Origin: Diprion similis
Taxonomy: Eukaryota > Arthropoda > Insecta > Hymenoptera > Diprionidae
Assembly: GCF_021155765.1 (NCBI RefSeq)
Contig: NC_060105.1
Span: 12,805,001 to 12,869,000, forward strand
Reading direction: 5' to 3'
DNA length: 64,000 bases
Positions 23,601 to 38,600 of this stretch are shown piece by piece. The notes under the pieces are model-generated. The model had not been told where the DNA came from. It made no database searches and was given only the letters and a program-made list of their open reading frames with translations. Each line of letters opens with the position of its first letter. Within the stretch, counting starts at the first letter, position 1. A program made the translations under genes and the position numbers.

Positions 23601-26600
23601 AAAATCCAAGGCTAACCCCTTTGCATTTTTGGCGAAAATTTCGACGACTTTGAAAAGTGCTGCAATTAATTCTTTGGGGTACTATTCCGACGTGATTTTG
23701 CGAGAGGAATCGATTAATCGCAGTCCCGATACGCTGCGAGCAACACCTGCAAAGTTACAGCCGAAAAACTGCAGATTTTCATCGTCATTTCTCCGCTGCT
23801 GGTCCTAGGCTATTTTTCATGTGTTTTCTGAGTTCCTGGGCGTCGAATTAGTCTAAAAAGCGTCATACGGATCGATTCCCAGACAAAAGATTTTTCGGCC
23901 AAAAAAAATCCAAGGCTAACCCCTTTGCATTTTTGGCGAAAATTTCGACGACTTTGAAAAGTGCTGCAATTAATTCTTTGGGGTACTATTCCGACGTGAT
24001 TTTGCGAGAGGAATCGATTAATCGCAGTCCCGATACGCTGCGAGCAACACCTGCAAAGTTACAGCCGAAAAACTGCAGATTTTCATCGTCATTTCTCCGC
24101 TGCTGGTCCTAGGCTATTTTTCATGTGTTTTCTGAGTTCCTGGGCGTCGAATTAGTCTAAAAAGCGTCATACGGATCGATTCCCAGACAAAAGATTTTTC
24201 GGCCAAAAAAAATCCAAGGCTAACCCCTTTGCATTTCTGGCGAAAATTTCGACGACTTTGAAAAGTGCTGCAATTAATTCTTTGGGGTACTATTCCGACG
24301 TGATTTCGCGAGAGGAATCGATTAATCGCAGTCCCGATACGCTGCGAGCAACACCTGCAAAGTTACAGCCGAAAAACTGCAGATTTTCATCGTCATTTCT
24401 CCGCTGCTGGTCCTAGGCTATTTTTCATGTGTTTTCTGAGTTCCTGGGCGTCGAATTAGTCTAAAAAGCGTCATACGGATCGATTCCCAGACAAAAGATT
24501 TTTCGGCCAAAAAAAATCCAAGGCTAACCCCTTTGCATTTTTGGCGGAAATTTCGACGACTTTGAAAAGTGCTGCAATTAATTCTTTGGGGTACTATTCC
24601 GACGTGATTTTGCGAGAGGAATCGATTAATCGCAGTCCCGATACGCTGCGAGCAACACCTGCAAAGTTACAGCCGAAAAACTGCAGATTTTCATCGTCAT
24701 TTCTCCGCTGCTGGTCCTAGGTTATTTTTCATGTGTTTTCTGAGTTCCTGGGCGTCGAATTAGTCTAAAAAGCGTCATACGAATGGATTCCCAGACAAAA
24801 GATTTTTCGGCCAAAAAAAATCCAAGGCTAACCCCTTTGCATTTTTGGCGAAAATTTCGACGACTTTGAAAAGTGCTGCAATTAATTCTTTGGGGTACTA
24901 TTCCGACGTGATTTTGCGTGAGGAATCGATTAATCGCAGTCCCGATACGCTGCGAGCAACACCTGCAAAGTTACAGCCGAAAAACTGCAGATTTTCATCG
25001 TCATTTCTCCGCTGCTGGTCCTAGGCTATTTTTCATGTGTTTTCTGAGTTCCTGGGCGTCGAATTAGTCTAAAAAGCGTCATACGGATCCATTCCCAGAC
25101 AAAAGATTTTTCGGCCAAAAAAAATCCAAGGCTAACCCCTTTGCATTTTTGGCGAAAATTTCGACGACTTTGAAAAGTGCTGCAATTAATTCTTTGGGGT
25201 ACTATTCCGACGTGATTTTGCGAGAGGAATCGATTAATCGCAGTCCCGATACGCTGCGAGCAACACCTGCAAAGTTACAGCCGAAAAACTGCAGATTTTC
25301 ATCGTCATTTCTCCGCTGCTGGTCCTAGGCTATTTTTCATGTGTTTTCTGAGTTCCTGGGCGTCGAATTAGTCGAAAAAGCGTCATACGGATCGATTGCC
25401 AGACAAAAGATTTTTCGGCCAAAAAAAATCCAAGGCTAACCCCTTTGCATTTTTGGCGTATATTTCGACGACTTTGAAAAGTGCTGCAATTAATTCTTTG
25501 GGGTACTATTCCGACGTGATTTTGCGAGAGGAATCGATTAATCGCAGTCCCGATACGCTGCGAGCAACACCTGCAAAGTTACAGCCGAAAAACTGCAGAT
25601 TTTCATCGTCATTTCTCCGCTGCTGGTCCTAGGCTATTTTTCATGTGTTTTCTGAGTTCCTGGGCGTCGAATTAGTCTAAAAAGCGTCATACGGATCGAT
25701 TCCCAGACAAAAGATTTTTCGGCCAAAAAAAATCCAAGGCTAACCCCTTTGCATTTTTGGCGAAGATTTCGACGACTTTGAAAAGTGCTGCAATTAATTC
25801 TTTGGGGTACTATTCCGACGTGATTTTGCGAGAGGAATCGATTAATCGCAGTTCCGATACGCTGCGAGCAACACCTGCAAAGTTACAGCCGAAAAACTGC
25901 AGATTTTCATCGTCATTTCTCCGCTGCTGGTCCTAGGCTATTTTTCATGTGTTTTCTGAGTTCCTGGGCGTCGAATTAGTCTAAAAAGCGTCATACGGAT
26001 CGATTCCCAGACAAAAGATTTTTCGGCCAAAAAAAATCCAAGGCTAACCCCTTTGCATTTCTGGCGAAAATTTCGACGACTTTGAAAAGTGCTGCAATTA
26101 ATTCTTTGGGGTACTATTCCGACGTGATTTTGCGAGAGGAATCGATTAATCGCAGTCCCGATACGCTGCGAGCAACACCTGCAAAGTTACAGCCGAAAAA
26201 CTGCAGATTTTCATCGTCATTTCTCCGCTGCTGGTCCTAGGCTATTTTTCATGTGTTTTCTGAGTTCCTGGGCGTCGAATTAGTCTAAAAAGCGTCATAC
26301 GGATCGATTCCCAGACAAAAGATTTTTCGGCCAAAAAAAATCCAAGGCTAACCCCTTTGCATTTTTGGCGGAAATTTCGACGACTTTGAAAAGTGCTGCA
26401 ATTAATTCTTTGGGGTACTATTCCGACGTGATTTTGCGAGAGGAATCGATTAATCGCAGTCCCGATACGCTGCGAGCAACACCTGCAAAGTTACAGCCGA
26501 AAAACTGCAGATTTTCATCGTCATTTCTCCGCTGCTGGTCCTAGGTTATTTTTCATGTGTTTTCTGAGTTCCTGGGCGTCGAATTAGTCTAAAAAGCGTC

Positions 26601-29600
26601 ATACGAATGGATTCCCAGACAAAAGATTTGTCGGCCAAAAAAAATCCAAGGCTAACCCCTTTGCATTTTTGGCGAAAATTTCGACGACTTTGAAAAGTGC
26701 TGCAATTAATTCTTTGGGGTACTATTCCGACGTGATTTTGCGTGAGGAATCGATTAATCGCAGTCCCGATACGCTGCGAGCAACACCTGCAAAGTTACAG
26801 CCGAAAAACTGCAGATTTTCATCGTCATTTCTCCGCTGCTGGTCCTAGGCTATTTTTCATGTGTTTTCTGAGTTCCTGGGCGTCGAATTAGTCTAAAAAG
26901 CGTCATACGGATCCATTCCCAGACAAAAGATTTTTCGGCCAAAAAAAATCCAAGGCTAACCCCTTTGCATTTTTGGCGGAAATTTCGACGACTTTGAAAA
27001 GTGCTGCAATTAATTCTTTGGGGTACTATTCCGACGTGATTTTGCGAGAGGAATCGATTAATCGCAGTGCCGATACGCTGCGAGCAACACCTGCAAAGTT
27101 ACAGCCGAAAAACTGCAGATTTTCATCGTCATTTCTCCGCTGCTGGTCCTAGGCTATTTTTCATGTGTTTTCTGAGTTCCTGGGCGTCGAATTAGTCTAA
27201 AAAGCGTCATACGGATCGATTCCCAGACAAAAGATTTTTCGGCCAAAAAAAATCCAAGGCTAACCCCTTTGCATTTTTGGCGAAAATTTCGACGACTTTG
27301 AAAAGTGCTGCAATTAATTCTTTGGGGTACTATTCCGACGTGATTTTGCGAGAGGAATCGATTAATCGCAGTCCCGATACGCTGCGAGCAACACCTGCAA
27401 AGTTACAGCCGAAAAACTGCAGATTTTCATCGTCATTTCTCCGCTGCTGGTCCTAGGCTATTTTTCATGTGTTTTCTGAGTTCCTGGGCGTCGAATTAGT
27501 CTAAAAAGCGTCATACGGATCGATTCCCAGACAAAAGATTTTTCGGCCAAAAAAAATCCAAGGCTAACCCCTTTGCATTTTTGGCGAAAATTTCGACGAC
27601 TTTGAAAAGTGCTGCAATTAATTCTTTGGGGTACTATTCCGACGTGATTTTGCGAGAGGAATCGATTAATCGCAGTCCCGATACGCTGCGAGCAACACCT
27701 GCAAAGTTACAGCCGAAAAACTGCAGATTTTCATCGTCATTTCTCCGCTGCTGGTCCTAGGCTATTTTTCATGTGTTTTCTGAGTTCCTGGGCGTCGGAT
27801 TAGTCTAAAAAGCGTCATACGGATCGATTCCCAGACAAAAGATTTTTCGGCCAAAAAAAATCCAAGGCTAACCCCTTTGCATTTTTGGCGAAAATTTCGA
27901 CGACTTTGAAAAGTGCTGCAATTAATTCTTTGGGGTACTATTCCGACGTGATTTTGCGAGAGGAATCGATTAATCGCAGTCCCGATACGCTGCGAGCAAC
28001 ACCTGCAAAGTTACAGCCGAAAAACTGCAGATTTTCATCGTCATTTCTCCGCTGCTGGTCCTAGGCTATTTTTCATGTGTTTTCTGAATTCCTGGGCGTC
28101 GAATTAGTCTAAAAAGCGTCATACGGATCGATTCCCAGACAAAAGATTTTTCGGCCAAAAAAAATCCAAGGCTAACCCCTTTGCATTTTTGGCGAAAATT
28201 TCGACGACTTTGAAAAGTGCTGCAATTAATTCTTTGGGGTACTATTCCGACGTGATTTTGCGAGAGGAATCGATTAATCGCAGTCCCGATACGCTGCGAG
28301 CAACACCTGCAAAGTTACAGCCGAAAAACTGCAGATTTTCATCGTCATTTCTCCGCTGCTGGTCCTAGGCTATTTTTCATGTGTTTTCTGAGTTCCTGGG
28401 CGTCGAATTAGTCTAAAAAGCGTCATACGAATCGATTGCCAGACAAAAGATTTTTCGGCCAAAAAAAATCCAAGGCTAACCCCTTTGCATTTTTGGCGAA
28501 AATTTCGACGACTTTGAAAAGTGCTGCAATTAATTCTTTGGGGTACTATTCCGACGTGATTTTGCGAGAGGAATCGATTAATCGCATTCCCGATACGCTG
28601 CGAGCAACACCTGCAAAGTTACAGCCGAAAAACTGCAGATTTTCATCGTCATTTCTCCGCTGCTGGTCCTAGGCTATTTTTCATGTGTTTTCTGAGTTCC
28701 TGGGCGTCGAATTAGTCTAAAAAGCGTCAAACGAATCGATTCCCAGACAAAAGATTTTTCGACCAAAAAAAATCCAAGGCTAACCCCTTTGCATTTTTGG
28801 CGAAAATTTCGACGACTTTGAAAAGTGCTGCAATTAATTCTTTGGGGTACTATTCCGACGTGATTTTGCGAGAGGAATCGATTAATCGCAGTCCCGATAC
28901 GCTGCGAGCAACACCTGCAAAGTTACAGCCGAAAAACTGCAGATTTTCATCGTCATTTCTCCGCTGCTGGTCCTAGGCTATTTTTCATGTGTTTTCTGAG
29001 TTCCTGGGCGTCGAATTAGTCTAAAAAGCGTCATACGGATCGATTCCCAGACAAAAGATTTTTCGGCCAAAAAAAATCCAAGGCTAACCCCTTTGCATTT
29101 TTGGCGAAAATTTCGACGACTTTGAAAAGTGCTGCAATTAATTCTTTGGGGTACTATTCCGACGTAATTTTGCGAGAGGAATCGATTAATCGCAGTCCCG
29201 ATACGCTGCGAGCAACACCTGCAAAGTTACAGCCGAAAAACTGCAGATTTTCATCGTCATTTCTCCGCTGCTGGTCCTAGGCTATTTTTCATGTGTTTTC
29301 TGAGTTCCTGGGCGTCGAATTAGTCTAAAAAGCGTCATACGGATCGATTCCCAGACAAAAGATTTTTCGGCCAAAAAAAATCCAAGGCTAACCCCTTTGC
29401 ATTTTTGGCGAAAATTTCGACGACTTTGAAAAGTGCTGCAATTAATTCTTTGGGGTACTATTCCGACGTGATTTTGCGAGAGGAATCGATTAATCGCAGT
29501 CCCGATACGCTGCGAGCAACACCTGCAAAGTTACAGCCGAAAAACTGCAGATTTTCATCGTCATTTCTCCGCTGCTGGTCCTAGGCTATTTTTCATGTGT

Positions 29601-32600
29601 TTTCTGAGTTCCTGGGCGTCGAATTAGTCTGAAAAGCGTCATACGAATCGATTCCCAGACAAAAGATTTTTCGGCCAAAAAAAATCCAAGGCTAACCCCT
29701 TTGCATTTTTGGCGAAAATTTCGACGACTTTGAAAAGTGCTGCAATTAATTCTTTGGGGTACTATTCCGACGTGATTTTGCGAGAGGAATCGATTAATCG
29801 CAGTCCCGATACGCTGCGAGCAACACCTGCAAAGTTACAGCCGAAAAACTGCAGATTTTCATCGTCATTTCTCCGCTGCTGGTCCTAGGCTATTTTTCAT
29901 GTGTTTTCTGAGTTCCTGGGCGTCGAATTAGTCTAAAAAGCGTCATACGGATCGATTCCCAGACAAAAGATTTTTCGGCCAAAAAAAATCCAAGGCTAAC
30001 CCCTTTGCATTTTTGGCGAAAATTTCGACGACTTTGAAAAGTGCTGCAATTAATTCTTTGGGGTACTATTCCGACGTGATTTTGCGAGAGGAATCGATTA
30101 ATCGCAGTCCCGATACGCTGCGAGCAACACCTGCAAAGTTACAGCCGAAAAACTGCAGATTTTCATCGTCATTTCTCCGCTGCTGGTCCTAGGCTATTTT
30201 TCATGTGTTTTCTGAGTTCCTGGGCGTCGAATTAGTCTAAAAAGCGTCATACGGATCGATTCCCAGACAAAAGATTTTTCGGCCAAAAAAAATCCAAGGC
30301 TAACCCCTTTGCATTTTTGGCGAAAATTTCGACGACTTTGAAAAGTGCTGCAATTAATTCTTTGGGGTACTATTCCGACGTGATTTTGCGAGAGGAATCG
30401 ATTAATCGCAGTCCCGATACGCTGCGAGCAACACCTGCAAAGTTACAGCCGAAAAACTGCAGATTTTCATCGTCATTTCTCCGCTGCTGGTCCTAGGCTA
30501 TTTTTCATGTGTTTTCTGAGTTCCTGGGCGTCGAATTAGTCTGAAAAGCGTCATACGAATCGATTCCCAGACAAAAGATTTTTCGGCCAAAAAAAATCCA
30601 AGGCTAACCCCTTTGCATTTTTGGCGAAAATTTCGACGACTTTGAAAAGTGTTGCAATTAATTCTTTGGGGTACTATTCCGACGTGATTTTGCGAGAGGA
30701 ATCGATTAATCGCAGTCCCGATACGCTGCGAGCAACACCTGCAAAGTTACAGCCGAAAAACTGCAGATTTTCATCGTCATTTCTCCGCTGCTGGTCCTAG
30801 GCTATTTTTCATGTGTTTTCTGAGTTCCTGGGCGTCGAATTAGTCCAAAAAGCGTCATACGGATCGATTCCCAGACAAAAGATTTGTCGGCCAAAAAAAA
30901 TCCAAGGCTAACCCCTTTGCATTTCTGGCGAAAATTTCGACGACTTTGAAAAGTGCTGCAATTAATTCTTTGGGGTACTATTCCGACGTGATTTTGCGAG
31001 ATGAATCGATTAATCGCAGTCCCGATACGCTGCGAGCAACACCTGCAAAGTTACAGCCGAAAAACTGCAGATTTTCATCGTCATTTCTCCGCTGCTGGTC
31101 CTAGGCTATTTTTCATGTGTTTTCTGAGTTCCTGGGCGTCGAATTAGTCTAAAAAGCGTCATACGAATCGATTGCCAGACAAAAGATTTTTCGGCCAAAA
31201 AAAATCCAAGGCTAACCCCTTTGCATTTTTGGCGAAAATTTCGACGACTTTGAAAAGTGCTGCAATTAATTCTTTGGGGTACTATTCCGACGTGATTTTG
31301 CGAGAGGAATCGATTAATCGCATTCCCGAAACGCTGCGAGCAACACCTGCAAAGTTACAGCCGAAAAACTGCAGATTTTCATCGTCATTTCTCCGCTGCT
31401 GGTCCTAGGCTATTTTTCATGTGTTTTCTGAGTTCCTGGGCGTCGAATTAGTCTAAAAAGCGTCAAACGAATCGATTCCCAGACAAAAGATTTTTCGACC
31501 AAAAAAAATCCAAGGCTAACCCCTTTGCATTTTTGGCGAAAATTTCGACGACTTTGAAAAGTGCTGCAATTAATTCTTTGGGGTACTATTCCGACGTGAT
31601 TTTGCGAGAGGAATCGATTAATCGCAGTCCCGATACGCTGCGAGCAACACCTGCAAAGTTACAGCCGAAAAACTGCAGATTTTCATCGTCATTTCTCCGC
31701 TGCTGGTCCTAGGCTATTTTTCATGTGTTTTCTGAGTTCCTGGGCGTCGAATGAGTCTAAAAAGCGTCATACGGATCGATTCCCAGACAAAAGATTTTTC
31801 GGCCAAAAAAAATCCAAGGCTAACCCCTTTGCATTTTTGGCGAAAATTTCGACGACTTTGAAAAGTGCTGCAATTAATTCTTTGGGGTACTATCCCGACG
31901 TGATTTCGCGAGAGGAATCGATTAATCGCAGTCCCGATACGCTGCGAGCAACACCTGCAAAGTTACAGCCGAAAAACTGCAGATTTTCATCGTCATTTCT
32001 CCGCTGCTGGTCCTAGGCTATTCTTCATGTGTTTTCTGAGTTCCTGGGCGTCGAATAAGTCTGAAAAGCGTCATACGGATCGATTCCCAGACAAAAGATT
32101 TTTCGGCCAAAAAAAATCCAAGGCTAACCCCTTTGCATTTTTGGCGAAAATTTCGACGACTTTGAAAAGTGCTGCAATTAATTCTTTGGGGTACTATTCC
32201 GACGTGATTTTGCGAGAGGAATCGATTAATCGCAGTCCCGATACGCTGCGAGCAACACCTGCAAAGTTACAGCCAAAAAACTGCAGATTTTCATCGTCAT
32301 TTCTCCGCTGCTGGTCCTAGGCTATTTTTCATGTGTTTTCTAAGTTCCTGGGCGTCGAATAAGTCTAAAAAGCGTCATACGGATCGATTCCCAGACAAAA
32401 GATTTTTCGGCCAAAAAAAATCCAAGGCTAACCCCTTTGCATTTTTGGCGAAAATTTCGACGACTTTGAAAAGTGCTGCAATTGATTCTTTGGGGTACTA
32501 TTCCGACGTGATTTTGCGAGAGGAATCGATTAATCGCAGTCCCGATACGCTGCGAGCAACACCAGCAAAGTTACAGCCGAAAAACTGCAGATTTTCATCG

Positions 32601-35600
32601 TCATTTCTCCGCTGCTGGTCCTAGGCTATTCTTCATGTGTTTTCTGAGTTCCTGGGCGTCGAATAAGTCTAAAAAGCGTCATACGGATCGATTCCCAGAC
32701 AAAAGATTTTTCGGCCAAAAAAAATCCAAGGCTAACCCCTTTGCATTTTTGGCGAAAATTTCGACGACTTTGAAAAGTGCTGCAATTAATTCTTTGGGGT
32801 ACTATTCCGACGTGATTTTGCGAGAGGAATCGATTAATCGCAGTCCCGATACGCTGCGAGCAACACCAGCAAAGTTACAGCCGAAAAACTGCAGATTTTC
32901 ATCGTCATTTCTCCGCTGCTGGTCCTAGGCTATTTTTCATGTGTTTTCTGAGTTCCTGGGCGTCGAATTAGTCTAAAAAGCGTCATACGGATCGATTCCC
33001 AGACAAAAGATTTTTCGGCCAAAAAAAATCCAAGGCTAACCCCTTTGCATTTTTGGCGAAAATTTCGACGACTTTGAAAAGTGCTGCAATTAATTCTTTG
33101 GGGTACTATTCCGACGTGATTTTGCGAGAGGAATCGATTAATCGCAGTCCCGATACGCTGCGAGCAACACCTGCAAAGTTACAGCCGAAAAACTGCAGAT
33201 TTTCATCGTCATTTCTCCGCTGCTGGTCCTAGGCTATTTTTCATGTGTTTTCTGAGTTCCTGGTCGTCGAATTAGTCTAAAAAGCGTCATACGGATCGAT
33301 TCCCAGACAAAAGATTTTTCGGCCAAAAAAAATCCAAGGCTAACCCCTTTGCATTTTTGGCGAAAATTTCGACGACTTTGAAAAGTGCTGCAATTAATTC
33401 TTTGGGGTACTATTCCGACGTGATTTTGCGAGAGGAATCGATTAATCGCAGTCCCGATACGCTGCGAGCAACACCTGCAAAGTTACAGCCGAAAAACTGC
33501 AGATTTACATCGTCATTTCTCCGCTGCTGGTCCTAGGCTATTTTTCATGTGTTTTCTGAGTTCCTGGGCGTCGAATTAGTCTAAAAAGCGTCATACGGAT
33601 CGATTCCCAGACAAAAGATTTTTCGGCCAAAAAAAATCCAAGGCTAACCCCTTTGCATTTTTGGCGAAAATTTCGACGACTTTGAAAAGTGCTGCAATTA
33701 ATTCTTTGGGGTACTATTCCGACGTGATTTTGCGAGAGGAATCGATTAATCGCAGTCCCGATACGCTGCGAGCAACACCTGCAAAGTTACAGCCGAAAAA
33801 CTGCAGATTTTCATCGTCATTTCTCCGCTGCTGGTCCTAGGCTATTTTTCATGTGTTTTCTGAGTTCCTGGGCGTCGAATTAGTCTAAAAAGCGTCATAC
33901 GGATCGATTCCCAGACAAAAGATTTTTCAGCCAAAAAAAATCCAAGGCTAACCCCTTTGCATTTTTGGCGAAAATTTCGACGACTTTGAAAAGTGCTGCA
34001 ATTAATTCTTTGGGGTACTATTCCGACGTGATTTTGCGAGAGGAATCGATTAATCGCAGTCCCGATACGCTGCGAGCAACACCTGCAAAGTTACAGCCGA
34101 AAAACTGCAGATTTTCATCGTCATTTCTCCGCTGCTGGTCCTAGGCTATTTTTCATGTGTTTTCTGAGTTCCTGGGCGTCGAATTAGTCTAAAAAGCGTC
34201 ATACGGATCGATTCCTAGACAAAAGATTTTTCGGCCAAAAAAAATCCAAGGCTAACCCCTTTGCATTTTTGGCGAAAATTTCGACGACTTTGAAAAGTGC
34301 TGCAATTAATTCTTTGGGGTACTATCCCGACGTGATTTTGCGAGAGGAATCGATTAATCGCAGTCCCGATACGCTGCGAGCAACACCAGCAAAGTTACAG
34401 CCGAAAAACTGCAGATTTTCATCGTCATTTCTCCGCTGCTGGTCCTAGGCTATTTTTCATGTGTTTTCTGAGTTCCTGGGCGTCGAATTAGTCTAAAAAG
34501 CGTCATACGGATCGATTCCCAGACAAAAGATTTTTCGGCCAAAAAAAATCCAAGGCTAACCCCTTTGCATTTTTGGCGAAAATTTCGACGACTTTGAAAA
34601 GTGCTGCAATTAATTCTTTGGGGTACTATTCCGACGTGATTTCGCGAGAGGAATCGATTAATCGCAGTCCCGATACGCTGCGAGCAACACCTGCAAAGTT
34701 ACAGCCGAAAAACTGCAGATTTTCATCGTCATTTCTCCGCTGCTGGTCCTAGGCTATTTTTCATGTGTTTTCTGAGTTCCTGGGCGTCGAATTAGTCTAA
34801 AAAGCGTCATACGGATCGATTCCCAGACAAAAGATTTTTCGGCCAAAAAAAATCCAAGGCTAACCCCTTTGCATTTTTGGCGAAAATTTCGACGACTTTG
34901 AAAAGTGCTGCAATTAATTCTTTGGGGTACTATTCCGACGTGATTTTGCGAGAGGAATCGATTAATCGCAGTCCCGATACGCTGCGAGCAACACCTGCAA
35001 AGTTACAGCCGAAAAACTGCAGATTTTCATCGTCATTTCTCCGCTGCTGGTCCTAGGCTATTCTTCATGTGTTTTCTGAGTTCCTGGGCGTCGAATTAGT
35101 CTAAAAAGCGTCATACGGATCGATTCCCAGACAAAAGATTTTTCGGCCAAAAAAAATCCAAGGCTAACCCCTTTGCATTTTTGGCGAAAATTTCGACGAC
35201 TTTGAAAAGTGCTGCAATTAATTCTTTGGGGTACTATTCCGACGTGATTTTGCGAGAGGAATCGATTAATCGCAGTCCCGATACGCTGCGAGCAACACCT
35301 GCAAAGTTACAGCCGAAAAACTGCAGATTTTCATCGTCATTTCTCCGCTGCTGGTCCTAGGCTATTTTTCATGTGTTTTCTGAGTTCCTGGGCGTCGAAT
35401 TAGTCTAAAAAGCGTCATACGAATCGATTCCCAGACAAAAGATTTTTCGGCCAAAAAAAATCCAAGGCTAACCCCTTTGCATTTTTGGCGAAAATTTCGA
35501 CGACTTTGAAAAGTGCTGCAATTAATTCTTTGGGGTACTATTCCGACGTGATTTTGCGAGAGGAATCGATTAATCGCAGTCCCGATACGCTGCGAGCAAC

Positions 35601-38600
35601 ACCTGAAAAGTTACAGCCGAAAAACTGCAGATTTTCATCGTCATTTCTCCGCTGCTGGTCCTAGGCTATTTTTCATGTGTTTTCTGAGTTCCTGGGCGTC
35701 GAATTAGTCTAAAAAGCGTCATACGGATCGATTCCCAGACAGAAGATTTTTCGGCCAAAAAAAATCCAAGGCTAACCCCTTTGCATTTTTGGCGAAAATT
35801 TCGACGACTTTGAAAAGTGCTGCAATTAATTCTTTGGGGTACTATTCCGACGTGATTTTGCGAGAGGAATCGATTAATCGCAGTCCCGATACGCTGCGAG
35901 CAACACCTGCAAAGTTACAGCCGAAAAACTGCAGATTTTCATCGTCATTTCTCCGCTGCTGGTCCTAGGCTATTTTTCATGTGTTTTCTGAGTTCCTGGG
36001 CGTCGAATTAGTCTAAAAAGCGTCATACGGATCGATTCCCAGACAAAAGATTTTTCGGCCAAAAAAAATCCAAGGCTAACCCCTTTGCATTTTTGGCGAA
36101 AATTTCGACGACTTTGAAAAGTGCTGCAATTAATTCTTTGGGGTACTATTCCGACGTGATTTTGCGAGAGGAATCGATTAATCGCAGTCCCGATACGCTG
36201 CGAGCAACACCTGCAAAGTTACAGCCGAAAAACTGCAGATTTTCATCGTCATTTCTCCGCTGCTGGTCCTAGGCTATTTTTCATGTGTTTTCTGAGTTCC
36301 AGGGCGTCGAATTAGTCTAAAAAGCGTCATACGGATCGATTCCCAGACAAAAGATTTTTCGGCCAAAAAAAATCCAAGGCTAACCCCTTTGCATTTTTGG
36401 CGAAAATTTCGACGACTTTGAAAAGTGCTGCAATTAATTCTTTGGGGTACTATTCCGACGTGATTTTGCGAGAGGAATCGATTAATCGCAGTCCCGATAC
36501 GCTGCGAGCAACACCTGCAAAGTTACAGCCGAAAAACTGCAGATTTTCATCGTCATTTCTCCGCTGCTGGTCCTAGGCTATTTTTCATGTGTTTTCTGAG
36601 TTCCTGGGTGTCGAATTAGTCTAAAAAGCGTCATACGGATCGATTCCCAGACAAAAGATTTTTCGGCCAAAAAAAATCCAAGGCTAACCCCTTTGCATTT
36701 TTGGCGAAAATTTCGACGACTTTGAAAAGTGCTGCAATTAATTCTTTGGGGTACTATTCCGACGTGATTTTGCGAGAGGAATCGATTAATCGCAGTCCCG
36801 ATACGCTGCGAGCAACACCTGCAAAGTTACAGCCGAAAAACTGCAGATTTTCATCGTCATTTCTCCGCTGCTGGTCCTAGGCTATTTTTCATGTGTTTTC
36901 TGAGTTCCTGGGCGTCGAATTAGTCTAAAAAGCGTCATACGGATCGATTCCCAGACAAAAGATTTTTCGGCCAAAAAAAATCCAAGGCTAACCCCTTTGC
37001 ATTTTTGGCGAAAATTTCGACGACTTTGAAAAGTGCTGCAATTAATTCTTTGGGGTACTATTCCGACGTGATTTTGCGAGAGGAATCGATTAATCGCAGT
37101 CCCGATACGCTGCGAGCAACACCTGCAAAGTTACAGCCGAAAAACTGCAGATTTTCATCGTCATTTCTCCGCTGCTGGTCCTAGGCTATTTTTCATGTGT
37201 TTTCTGAGTTCCTGGGCGTCGAATTAGTCTAAAAAGCGTCATACGGATCGATTCCCAGACAAAAGATTTTTCGGCCAAAAAAAATCCAAGGCTAACCCCT
37301 TTGCATTTTTGGCGAAAATTTCGACGACTTTGAAAAGTGCTGCAATTAATTCTTTGGGGTACTATTCCGACGTGATTTTGCGAGAGGAATCGATTAATCG
37401 CAGTCCCGATACGCTGCGAGCAACACCTGAAAAGTTACAGCCGAAAAACTGCAGATTTTCATCGTCATTTCTCCGCTGCTGGTCCTAGGCTATTTTTCAT
37501 GTGTTTTCTGAGTTCCTGGGCGTCGAATTAGTCTAAAAAGCGTCATACGGATCGATTCCTAGACAAAAGATTTTTCGGCCAAAAAAAATCCAAGGCTAAC
37601 CCCTTTGCATTTTTGGAGAAAATTTCGACGACTTTGAAAAGTGCTGCAATTAATTCTTTGGGGTACTATTCCGACGTGATTTTGCGAGAGGAATCGATTA
37701 ATCGCAGTCCCGATACGCTGCGAGCAACACCTGCAAAGTTACAGCCGAAAAACTGCAGATTTTCATCGTCATTTCTCCGCTGCTGGTCCTAGGCTATTTT
37801 TCATGTGTTTTCTGAGTTCCTGGGCGTCGAATTAGTCTAAAAAGCGTCATACGGATCGATTCCTAGACAAAAGATTTTTCGGCCAAAAAAAATCCAAGGC
37901 TAACCCCTTTGCATTTTTGGAGAAAATTTCGACGACTTTGAAAAGTGCTGCAATTAATTCTTTGGGGTACTATTCCGACGTGATTTTGCGAGAGGAATCG
38001 ATTAATCGCAGTCCCGATACGCTGCGAGCAACACCTGCAAAGTTACAGCCGAAAAACTGCAGATTTTCATCGTCATTTCTCCGCTGCTGGTCCTAGGCTA
38101 TTTTTCATGTGTTTTCTGAGTTCCTGGGCGTCGAATTAGTCTAAAAAGCGTCATACGGATCGATTCCCAGACAAAAGATTTTTCGGCCAAAAAAAATCCA
38201 AGGCTAACCCCTTTGCATTTTTGGCGAAAATTTCGACGACTTTGAAAAGTGCTGCAATTAATTCTTTGGGGTACTATTCCGACGTGATTTTGCGAAAGGA
38301 ATCGATTAATCGCAGTCCCGATACGCTGCGAGCAACACCTGAAAAGTTACAGCCGAAAAACTGCAGATTTTCATCGTCATTTCTCCGCTGCTGGTCCTAG
38401 GCTATTTTTCATGTGTTTTCTGAGTTCCTGGGCGTCGAATTAGTCTAAAAAGCGTCATACGGATCGATTCCCAGACAAAAGATTTTTCGGCCAAAAAAAA
38501 TCCAAGGCTAACCCCTTTGCATTTTTGGCGAAAATTTCGACGACTTTGAAAAGTGCTGCAAATAATTCTTTGGGGTACTATTCCGACGTGATTTTGCGAG

